From contig OZ020519.1 in assembly GCA_963971425.1 (NCBI GenBank), positions 3,674,028-3,738,027 on the forward strand: a stretch of 64,000 nt of DNA. Reading direction: 5' to 3'. The stretch is from Bryoerythrophyllum caledonicum. Taxonomy: Eukaryota > Streptophyta > Bryopsida > Pottiales > Pottiaceae. This document shows, piece by piece, positions 54,976-64,000 of this stretch. The first letter of the stretch is position 1. Each line of letters opens with the position of its first letter. The notes beneath the pieces were generated by a model, which did no database searches, was not told where the DNA came from, and saw nothing but the letters and a program-made list of their open reading frames with translations. Position numbers and translations under genes: made by a program.

Positions 54976-55800
54976 AATCTCGTTCACCAGTTCGGGGCCG
55001 GGGCTTCCGGCTCTCTCCCCACACAAATTCAGTCTCTCCCCTGTTCTCTCTCCTCCTACTCCTCGCACACTAACCGAATGAGGCTTCTCCAGGGGGTAAC
55101 CCCCCAACCTTTGCTCTCCTTGAGTTCCCAAAGAAGTTCCCTGCCGCCTTTGGCCTTCTTCCATAAATGGCTTCTTCTTACAAAACCTACTAACCCTATG
55201 ACTCCTAATTCCGTGCCACCCTTGCATTTAACAAGAGTGGGTGTCCCACTAACCAAGGAATATCTAAATCTAAACATTAACTCCATGCCACATGGGTGTG
55301 CATGATCTCAATAAGTGAGCTATTAGCTAATTTCCAAGGAGGCTAAATCTAATTTAATCTACCTAAATTGAATCCCCTTTGCTTGGAGTAATTCCTAATT
55401 TTACTTAGCGAGTGATGAGGGGGTTGTCCAAGCCTTTTGGACCTTTCCCACTATTTTTTTAAGGGCTTTTAAGCCTCTTCTTTTCTTTTCTTCCCTTCAC
55501 CATCATTTATCTTCTTCTTCCATTTTTTGGTTTCGTGATTTCTTCATCGTGACCAATTGCGATCCACAACTTGGTAGGAGGTAAATTCTTCTCCATCACT
55601 ATTAATTTTAAATTTTTTTTCTATTGTTTTTTGTCTTTTCTGTCTTTTCTTCATTTTTTCCTTTCTATTTTTTTTTTTGGCTAACTACCTAAATTCTGCG
55701 ATTGCCAATAAGTGGTTCCTAGTTAAGGAACTAGCGCATGGAAGGCTATTTAGCTATTTTGATCAAAAGACCACGAGCTAACCAATGGGATAAACCATTT
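54976..55800. other. Pyrimidine-rich spacer
   Basis: Rich in CT and T runs, with no supported gene. It adjoins the 3' side of the MULE on the other strand. Confidence 0.35.
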
Positions 55801-58800
55801 TCACCACTTATTAGCCTTAATGGACCCGATGTGAGGTCCATTCATCACCGTGAGCCGTTTTTGCGGCTCACACTCCGCAATATTAACAAGCTCCAATATG
55901 TGCATAACTTTATTATAGCTGTAGCTTGGGGCATGCATGGATAAGTCCTCTTTGTAGTCCATCTTACATAAGTAACGTACGATGTAATTCACATGCTTAC
56001 AATATTTCCATTGCCCCTTCTTCCCCAACGCCTCCAATTGCATCTTCAAAATCACGGCATGAACATCTCGGGAGGTCCGTGAAGGTGATGCAATAGGACT
56101 CCTCCTTCCCGGTGTCAAGAGCAATAACGCATCCCCATCTTGGATACAATATGGCATAGAGATTGGAGACATGACAATTATTCATAAGCGCTATGCTGAC
56201 CACTTGTTCCTGAGCTTAACAGACGGCGCATCGAGAGCTCTGCAAATTTGATAGCCGTTGCGGAAGGTATGGTATGAATCCAAATTCTTTGGAATGGAAA
56301 AGTGGAACCGCGGGAGAGGCATGTTCAAAGACACCTGACATTTTCTTCGAGGTGATAGAGCTCCGCGTTGCTCTAACTGAAAACTTGCTTCTTTCAACGA
56401 TAAAACCTCTAGCATTGTCAAATTAGTGCAAAGCTTCACTGGACATGTCATTGGAATTGATGGCCAATCTACTACAAATGGTATCTTTGAGCTCTTCACG
56501 CACCGGCCAATATCATCAGCACAAAACCAAAACTCAATGGAAGTATCCCGAGGTGATTTGAATTCATTTTTCTTGCCAACATATGTTGGAGCTAGTGTAC
56601 CATGGCTCCCACACCCAACTCTAGCCTCACATTTTCACTAGTGTAAGCCTGCAATATTTGGCACCTTTGGTGAGAGGTCTTTCAGAGGCGGGCAATGTGC
56701 CACTATGACTAACCACAGTCAGATTCCAACATTGATGTTATGTATCAGACTCCGAAGTCTTGTCCACTTAGGGCCTCTTCAATCCGTGCTCGAGTCACCT
56801 TTGTGCCATCCCGTGGAATTAAAAAGTTCACCGTATTGGACTAGTGGGAGTCGTGATTCGATCCGGGTGGCATGTCAAGCTTGCGTTTGGTAGGCCCAAA
56901 AATCTCCGCCCCTTCAAGCCTGCCCATCTTTGTGATACGATCCTTCGTCCCTGGAAAACTCCTAAAGGCTTCTACTATAAGTTTGGAATCACCAAAACAT
57001 TAGACAGATCTTAAACAAAGCGTACCTTTGTCTGGACCTTTCTAAGAGGTGTCCCCCTTCAATCATGCTCGATACAAAGTGATTTGCATGGAAGCCCGGA
57101 CGAGGTCATCCACTATAGGCGCGTATGAAGATGTCATGGTATTTCCGGATTGTTGGAGCCAACGGTTGTGGACTGTCTGTGCAAGGTTGCAGGATGACAT
57201 GTCAGCTTGCTCGTCAAGTGTGAAGTCTTCATTAAACACCCGCAAAAATTAGTGGGTTCCCATTCGACATTCTAATAAACAAGATAAATTTAATAGAGAC
57301 ATGGAAAGAACTTACAAGCTGCATTGCGCCACCCCATTGTCTATATCATAAGTGCCAAAACGCCATCCAATCTTCTGGAGCACGACGCATGCTCTACAAA
57401 GTGGCTCCGGATGACACCCACCACCCTCAAATGTCGTCGTATTGTGCTTCAGCCTCCGCTTGTGATTTAGCATTCTTCAATATCTTGCAAAGAGCAATGT
57501 ATTGATCTTGGAAGGCAGGGAGAATGCTCCTGGTGGTTGCTCGTTGAAGGCACTTTGTCCGTTGGAATAGGCATGTCCATTCTTTGTTTTCCACGAGCAC
57601 ATCTTTGTCGCCACTGTCATACACTTAGAAAACACCATGCCAATTCGCGTCGACTGTGTCACCCGTGAACCCTTTGAAGTTTGTGTCCTTCACTCCGTGT
57701 TTCATCATGGTATCGTTGAGGTTCTCCTAAAATAACTTTTGTGCTTGAGCATCCTCCGATTGCATATCGCACATGGCTATTGCCATCACTCTACAAAACT
57801 TATTGTCGTACACATGGCATGCCATGGTAGTCCAGTCTTTGACCCGCTTGACGTGATCAAACATCAACCAACAATCTTGGAGGTCTTCCTTGAGTTGCAT
57901 CCGCCTAACAAGTTCAATGCCACTACCAGGTCGGCTGACAGACATTTTAAAAACAAACTCTTTACCTTTGGATTGGCCCCGGAACTTGTTCTCATGAATG
58001 AAGACGAACTTTGACGACTCCTTCAGCTCCATGATGTTGTCCATTACCCCCTTTCTTCCACTATAGAAGCGCTTGCATGTCAACATCAAATTCCAAACAT
58101 TTTACGACGATAGAGTCTCAAATTGGTCTAAGACAACATCCATGGATGCTCTTTCAAGGTTTGAAGATCCCAACCCGGGACGGATGAGGTAAATCTGAAA
58201 GGTAATTCTTGCTTGCAGCCATGATGATTGCGGAATTGGTAGCTCTCGGTGTGCGCTGGACTTCCTTGGCAATACACTCATGGATCACATCTGTCGCGGT
58301 TTAGTCAACCCCTTTTGAGATAGGATGATGGTCATATTTGAGATCAATGGCAATTTGGGTGCATTCAGGATCCGTAGATATCACAAAATAAATACGTGCA
58401 TCACAAAGGGCAAGACAAATTGGTGGGGATTGACAAACCTTACATGACATGGTTGATTCCCCTGATGGAACGCCATTGACAAGAGACAGGGATATGACAA
58501 GAGACAGGGATATGGCAAGACCACTCCATTCGGTTTGATTATTGCGACCCTTGTTCTTGCATCTGTAGTTACAATCGAGGTTAGGGCATTGAAGATGTTC
58601 ACTACATGTTGACTTGCGGTATGTGAGACCAAAATTGTTCATGATGTTCGTAGTCATTGTCCTACACCATGTGTGACCATCGTATTGTTTACTCAACCCA
58701 TCTAGCCCACCTCCAAACCCAGCTGAGATGCCTTTTGGAAGTGGAGGCAATTCAAACATCATGTCTCCATTGTACTTTGGAGGCAGATACTTGACACGTG

Positions 58801-58960
58801 TAATCTCAAGACTATCGAAATCAACGCGAGCCAACTCAGGGCAAGACCCCTTTCTAGAACAAGTCTTGCGGACATACGGAATGATACTATGGGTACTCTT
58901 ATATGTCGTATCTATAAAGATGATGGCCGAGTCCGAGTCATCAGTTATTTGTCATTCACC
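55801..58960 (-). pseudogene. Mutator-like (MULE) transposase gene with SWIM finger, decayed
   Basis: Reading leftwards on the minus strand, conserved blocks occur in the expected order but in several frames with stops. The N-terminal block has AIIFIDTTYKSTHS, SLEITRVKYLPPKYNGDMMF and Cys pairs CPNLDCNYRC. A transposase-core block has WLMFDHVKRVKDWTTM, then MAIAMCDMQSEDAQAQ. Next come DANWHGVF, ERTCLFQ-like KEWTCLFQRTKCL, AQTVHNRWLQQSG and NLDSYHTFRNGYQICRALDA. The C-terminal SWIM zinc finger follows (CSCRDFE then CKHVNYIVRYLC). This matches MULE proteins of early land plants as I recall them. Frameshifts near 58100-58300 and stops near 57724 and 57630 make it nonfunctional. No terminal inverted repeats or 9-bp duplications were located. 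Confidence 0.8.
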
Positions 58961-59545
58961 ATTACTTTCTTTTATCATCTATAGATGACCAGCATTTTTA
59001 GGCACTCTTGTGAGGAGGGAGGAAAGGAGTCCATACAAGTGATTATGATGAGTGACATTCTTGGACCAAATGTATTGGAAAGTAGGTGAATTACGACGGG
59101 CACATCCACTAGATGAACTTCAACGACGGGTGCGCCTGGCGTGACTCTCCATCATGTTGTCTTTTTCACCTGTTCTAACCTACTCAAGCACAAGATAATC
59201 GTGTCAGTTTGGATTCTACTCTCCTCTAAATCTACGCAACAAAGAGTGTAAATTTCATTCTTACTTATCTACTTCACATCATAAACCTCGTTGAAAAAAC
59301 GTGGAGGAATGGTGAGAGCTTGAGTGGTCACAATTTTTCCAACATTAGCATCTGATTAAGGGAAAAGATACCCTCAAGCCTTGAAAAACAAAGATGATGT
59401 AAGGTAATAGTCACAAAATAACTTATAACCAGATTGTACGCAACAAAAGACGTGTGCAAAGACTTGTTGAACTTCCATGCAAATTTGTAATGCATCACAA
59501 GTTCTAAATGTAGGAGAGACAACATGGATGTCGGGAGCTTCTTAC
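58961..59545. other. Spacer between MULE and GH47 exons
   Basis: The remaining GH47 exons expected here on the minus strand (the NKMQSF-type segment) are absent. No other feature was recognised. Confidence 0.45.
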
Positions 59546-60181
59546 ATCTTTCCAGCCAGTATAGTCAGAATGAGTCCTTGTTTGAGTTTTGAAGGCTTGA
59601 AATATGTCCCATCCCCGGTCTCGGTACTTGTGATCACCAGTCTTGCGCCACAAATACATGAGTGGCCCTATAGTTTCTAGTCTCAGGATGTTCTATGCTA
59701 CTCCAATAATCCAATTCCATTTCATGTTCCCTCCAAGACATTAATTGATTGAATAGCTTCGGTGTTATGTGCAATGCGTCCACAATACACACAACTTACT
59801 CACAGCAAAAGCCATATTCAGAGAAACAGGCACATCATCATAAGAATGTGGTCAAAAGCTAGGGCTCACCCCACCAAAGTTGTAATTTTCTCCAGCCAGC
59901 TTTGACTTTGTTGAACTATACATGTTGTAACATGACCTACCAAGCTGCAGAATCAAATCGCAAGAATTCAATTGATAGAATAAAAGGACGCACACGATCA
60001 TGAGGTCAAAAAAATAAAAGCGATACCAACTTCTGTGATACATGTCAACTTGGAAGTGATATATCAACAACAACTTGTATACCTCCTCAGCAAGGTCCAT
60101 ATACTCTTTAGCTTTTTCAGGCGATGCTCTCTCTGTGCCAAGAACCAGCATCCTTGGTGTGTAGCACACCAACTCGTCCAT
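59546..60181 (-). pseudogene. GH47 alpha-1,2-mannosidase (class I) gene fragment, three exons
   Basis: Exons 60181-60083, 59944-59870 and 59692-59546 (33, 25 and 49 codons, GT-AG borders). The first two join perfectly as KEYMDLAEE|LGRSCYNMY. Landmarks are MDELVCYTPRMLVLG, STKSKLAGENYNF, then NILRLETIGPLMYLWRKTGD and YRDRGWDIFQAF, matching plant Golgi mannosidase I (MNS1/2-type). That enzyme trims Man8 to Man5 N-glycans in the ER/Golgi lumen. About ten residues (the QDM.VGTSW region) between exons two and three are not found. The upstream catalytic domain and the C-terminus are also absent. Upstream is tandem-repeat DNA and downstream is a MULE. Probably a truncated gene copy; the rest could lie beyond 64000 if introns are huge. 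Confidence 0.8.
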
Positions 60182-60329
60182 CTGCGGACAAAATGATGAT
60201 CAATAATATACTTAACTCTTTTGAAAGATTAGTAAATCGCAACGGATCAGCAGGTGAAGCTGGAGAGGTCAAGATCCGTTCATGCTTGTGATTTGAACGA
60301 GTATTGTGCAATTTGAAAAGTATTGGTGA

Positions 60330-61560
60330 CCCTTGTGAGAGGTCCTTGGATCTAAGGCTCACTTGGACGGTAGCTGGTACATTTACCATATTTACAAAAC
60401 ACTTGAGACTCTTTTGAGAGGCCCTCGGATCCGAGGCACACTTGGAGGGATTAATGGTACTTTTTAATTCTTCAAAATCCATCATATTGAAGTCGTGATT
60501 ATGGTTTACATGAGCTGAAGTTGCTCAAGTTTTACACTGTTAGTTGATATTTACAAAACACTTGAGACTCCTTTGAGAGGCCCTCGGGTCCGAGGCACAC
60601 ATGGAGGAGTCAATGGTATTTTTTCATTCTTCAAAATGCATGCATGTCTACATTGATTTTGGGCATTAGGTCAGGCTTGAAGTGTAAATTTTGCAGCCAT
60701 GCTTATAATTGTGGCTTGGTATGGTAATGTACGATATGGCTTCTGTTTGTTTAGGCACCTCATTTTCATTATGACCTCATTCACTTCGTCATGTTTGTGT
60801 ACATGACCTGAAATGCCCAATTCAAGCTGATTTTTAAGAAACACATGAGACCCCTATGAAAGGCCCTCAGATCTGAGGCACACCAAGAGGGGTCAATGGT
60901 ATTTTTCCATACTTTAAAATGCATGCATGTTGTTGTCGCAATTATGGTTTGCATGACCTGAAGTTGCTCAAGTTTCACACTATTAGTTGATATATAAGAA
61001 ACACTTGAGATCCCTTTGAGAGGCCCTCGGATCCGAGGCACATCTGAAGGAGTTAATGGCACTTTTTCATTCTTCAAAATCCATGCATGTTGACGTCATG
61101 ATTGTGATTTGCATGACCTCAAGCTGCTCGAGTTTCTTAAGTTGATATTCAAAAAACACTTGAGACCCTTTTCAGAGGCCCTTGAATCCGCTGACACTTG
61201 GAAGAGTCACTAGTAATTTTTCATTCTTCAAAATCCATGCATGTTCTTGTTGTGATGTTTGTGTGTATGATCTCAAGTTGCACGAGTTGCGCTATGAAAA
61301 TTGATATTTGAAAAAACACTTGAGACCCTTGTGAGAGGTCCTTGGATCAGAGGCACACGTGGAGGGATCATTGGTACTTTTTCATTCATCGAAAGCCATG
61401 CATGTTCTCGTCCCGATGTTTGTTTGCATCAGCTAAAGTTGCCCGAGTTGCGCTATGAAAATTGGTATTTAAAAAACACTTGAGATCCCTATGAGAGGCG
61501 TTCGGATGCGAGGCACACCTAGAGGGGTTACTGGTATTTTTTCATTCTTCAAAAGCTATG
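60330..61560. repeat. ~160-bp tandem repeat array, about eight diverged copies
   Basis: Copies carry CACTTGAGACCC, GAGAGGCCCTCGGATCCGAG, GGCACAC, and TTTTTCATTCTTCAAAA before CCATGCATGTT. Starts of CACTTGAGA (or variant) are near 60398, 60559, 60841, 61001, 61158, 61316 and 61478, with a partial copy near 60330. Spacing is 157-162 bp, except 282 bp for one interval that holds extra sequence. Confidence 0.93.
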
Positions 61561-61769
61561 CATGTATGCGTTGATATTGGATTTTAGCTTGAGTTTGACA
61601 TGTGAATGCATCTGCCATGTTTGCTCACAGTCAACGTAATTATGAGTTCTAGCTCTAGGGTTGTTCATAGGACCTTTTCCGTTTGAAGGACCATCCGGCT
61701 CCTATGTTTGTTCGTTAAAATTCAGGGAGGTCCGTTATGGCTCTACAAGGGTCAACTAGGGCTCAACAA

Positions 61770-62170
61770 TTGCTCCAATTGACTCAATTGGGGTCCCAAG
61801 TGATCTGCTTGGAGGCCCTAAGTTGCTAAACTGAGGCCCCAAGTGCTCTACTAGGGGCCCTCCAGTGGCTCAACCGAGGCCCTAAGCGCTTTACTTGGGG
61901 GCTCCAAGTCGCTCAACTGGGCCCAAAGTTGGTCAATGAGGGTCCCAAATGCTCTACCTAGGGGCCCCAAGTGATCTATTTTGGGGCCTCAACTGACTCA
62001 ATTTGGGCCCTAAGTGCTTAACTTGGGGGCCCCAAGTGATCTATTTGGGGGCTCCAAGTCGCTCAACAAGGGCCCAAGTCGCTCTTACTAATGTCCCAAA
62101 TGCTCAATTGGGGCCCAAGTCGCTCAACTTGGGCACTAAGTGCTCTAATTAAGGGCCTAAAGTGGCTGAA
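61770..62170. repeat. Minisatellite of GGGGCCCCAAGTGCTC-type units
   Basis: About fifteen degenerate copies of a 24-30 bp unit alternating GGGGCCCCAAGT with GCTCAACT or GATCTATTT. It follows the 160-bp array directly, making about 1.8 kb of continuous tandem DNA. Confidence 0.88.
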
Positions 62171-63656
62171 AGCTCTAGGCGCGCTTGGGGGGATGCGCAC
62201 GCTAGGAGGGAGAGGGGGCGCGGGCACCTAGGAGGGGAGGCGTGCACGCTTGAAAAGAGGCGCTTGAGGAAAGCACATTTGAGGGATTGGTGCGCGCCTT
62301 AACTTAGAAGGAGAATGCGACTCGTATATGACTATGCTTTTGATGTTTTTGAGGCATGCTTTCTGTCATAATCTAGTGGTTAGTAATTCTCAAAGTTAAC
62401 AAAAATTAACATAAGCAAGCCCACCTAACCAGATCATTTCTAGGGAATTTTATCATGTATCAAACTCTCTAAATTTTGACAACACTTCACACTTAATACC
62501 TCAGTCTATCCCGGAGGATGGCTTCCCCGGTACCTTACTGACCGGTAATAAGTATCCACAAGTATTTAGTTTAAACTCTGTTGAGCGTCAGAGTAGTTTT
62601 CCAGTAAGTTTTCACAGTGCTTGGAAAGTCACTGCCCTCCGTTCTCGCAGTCTAGAGGCCAGAATATCCACAATCTAACTCTACACCTTGAAAGAGTTTA
62701 AAAGGTTGTAGCTAGTTTTCCAGCCTTCACAATCTATCGGAAACTTATCCCGGTAAATTGGTCACGCAAGTCCGAGTTCCAACCACAACCACACCCAGTG
62801 AATCAAACAAGGAAGATACAAGAATCACCACAATCGAATGCTAAGCAAATCACATAAGCAAGACAACCATCCATGGAGATCGTCGGAATTCATCCACTAT
62901 AAGGGTAGAAACTCTGGAATACTCCGGACTCAAGCTTAGCCATGATCTCTCTCGGTGTACCAAGAAGGGAGATATCACCCCTCTTTCCCACCAATCCAAA
63001 CACTTCCAACTTAAGAGAGGCTATCATAAATAGCCGTGGGCTTCTCAGATCCCATCCGCTAGGCAACTCTTTCCGGTCCCACCGATGAAGGATTTGAAGT
63101 AAATCTTGGATCTTACTCCACCTATTTAACTTGGATATCCTAATCCTCCGGAAGCCTGTACTCACACTCAATCACATAACATTCAATAAGCTAGAACTTT
63201 GCACATCCTAGCGAAGACTCACTAGGAAGACTCAGCCATCTCGACCTCTACTCACACAAGCTCAATAAAAGACTCTAGACACAAGCAACGAAGGCAAGAC
63301 ACGAGCAAAGGAAGAAATAAAAGAGTAATTAACATAAGAGCCCATGGCCCTTTTAGTACACAAAGGCTACTAGCTACCCTCCAAAACTAGATCCCCAAAA
63401 GGTGGAAATAGCATCTAGAGAGTGCACAAAAGTCAATATCTATCCTCCAAAAGTAGATCCACAAAAAGACAAAATGGCATCTAGATCCTAAAATCAAGGG
63501 TAGTCTAATCACCGACAGATTACCGGAAGACTCCCGGTCCGGGACCGGTAAAACATTCCCTAACAAAATTAAGTAGCCGGAGAAATCACTTAAGTGGTAG
63601 TGACCTGATGCGCAATAGGGCCCCATCGACATCACTTCTCACACCCTAGTGTTTAA
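62171..63656. other. Unassigned sequence, possibly retroelement-derived
   Basis: No coding frame is supported. Two imperfect copies of about 64 bp occur near 63370-63490 (CCTCCAAAA.TAGATCC..CAAAA then GCATCTAGA). CCGGT-rich segments occur near 62510-62560 and 63520-63555. Confidence 0.35.
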
Positions 63657-64000
63657 GGGGCGTTTCACACTAAGCCCAAGGGCCGAACTCCATTGAAGAC
63701 CAAACTATGCCGAGGGGTCGAGTTTTGGAGTTGTAAAAAATTATTAAAATTATTTTAATGAGAAAATGTTCGGCCCCTCGGCAAGAGTTTGGGTTTCTAT
63801 TCTCTTTGGACCCAAACTCTCCTCGAGGGGCCGAACTATTGGCGCCAAAATTCTCAAAAAGTGCTGCCATGTAAGCATTTTGGTGCCCTTCGGCCCTTGG
63901 CCCCTAGTGTGAAGGCCCACGGGCCGATTTTCAACTCTAGGCCAATCAAATTGCTAGAATTGCTCGGCCCCTCGAGCTCGGCCCTTAGTGTGAAACCCCC
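63657..64000. mobile_element. TIR element of PIF/Harbinger-like appearance, reaching the window end
   Basis: The left terminus GGGGCGTTTCACACTAAG is mirrored at the right edge by CTTAGTGTGAAACCCCC. Inside are further inverted segments around CGAGGGG(T/C)CGA and CCAAACT. TAA precedes the left end, which would suit a 3-bp PIF/Harbinger duplication, but the matching right flank is outside the window. No coding capacity. Confidence 0.7.

Noticed and set aside
59692-59700. Apparent nonsense TAG just before NILRLET in the GH47 fragment
   Set aside because: The TAG supplies the AG of a splice acceptor, and the exon starts at the next base in frame.
60330-62170. CRISPR-like array
   Set aside because: Units are long, diverged, directly adjacent without unique spacers, and the DNA is eukaryotic.
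1-64000. tRNA or rRNA genes
   Set aside because: No B-box-like or cloverleaf-consistent segment, and no rRNA core sequence, was recognised on reading both strands; a covariance-model search would be needed to be sure.

Overview
This is nuclear DNA from a plant. The host genes are intron-rich with GT-AG splice sites, and they encode typical streptophyte proteins: an ENTH-domain epsin, a PL1 pectate lyase, a ten-exon zinc alcohol dehydrogenase, an exon encoding a chloroplast-type transit peptide, and exons of a GH47 alpha-mannosidase. The mix of transposon families (copia, gypsy, MULE, hAT, Tc1/mariner, piggyBac, a GHTHDDID-type transposase) and the bacterial-style intronless NRAMP gene suggest a non-seed plant (bryophyte, lycophyte, fern or charophyte grade). 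This is inference; the species is not identifiable from the window.

Layout. 1-3670: 3' part of a dead Ty1/copia element with a short 3' LTR; an antisense fragment of an organellar ssDNA-binding (OSB) protein lies between pol and the LTR. 4912-6072: an orphan transit-peptide exon (+), a small MITE, and an intronless dual-specificity phosphatase (-). 7786-11388: complete ten-exon epsin (-), with a hAT-type foldback MITE in its eighth intron. 12061-15449: a PLP aminotransferase (+) that seems to lack one exon and is frameshifted in its last. 16594-18375: an unexplained 593-codon open frame (-). 19085-24890: a TTAA-bounded element, a decayed GHTHDDID-type transposase with a 716-bp internal tandem duplication, and a gypsy integrase scrap. 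27239-28741: GC-rich intronless NRAMP/MntH-like transporter (-). 31091-34030: complete five-exon pectate lyase (-). 37019-41856: complete ten-exon alcohol dehydrogenase (-). 42403-52574: a nest of DNA transposons. 55801-58960: a decayed MULE (-). 59546-60181: three GH47 exons. 60330-64000: tandem repeats and a TIR element cut by the window end.

The most striking structure is a community of TTAA-flanked, piggyBac-like elements. There is a 5.3-kb transposase-bearing copy (47257-52574, two nonsense codons), a 215-bp MITE (35288-35502), a 119-bp foldback (42403-42521), and two copies of a roughly 618-bp non-autonomous element (19085-19702, and 42526-45927 in the other orientation). The second 618-bp copy is split by a 2781-bp Tc1-like transposon inserted at a TA. 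Removing the Tc1 element leaves 619 bp, against 618 bp for the uninterrupted copy, so the window carries its own approximate empty site. The Tc1 element is odd: its terminal inverted repeats are about 580 bp, each built of three diverged units of about 180 bp, and its catalytic triad reads D-D-34-K.

The host genes do not form an evident pathway. Epsin acts in clathrin trafficking, NRAMP in divalent-metal transport, pectate lyase in wall pectin cleavage, and ADH in alcohol/aldehyde oxidoreduction. Three gene models (epsin 550 aa, pectate lyase 358 aa, ADH 386 aa) close exactly in frame when hand-spliced, which supports them strongly. No tRNA, rRNA or CRISPR was seen.
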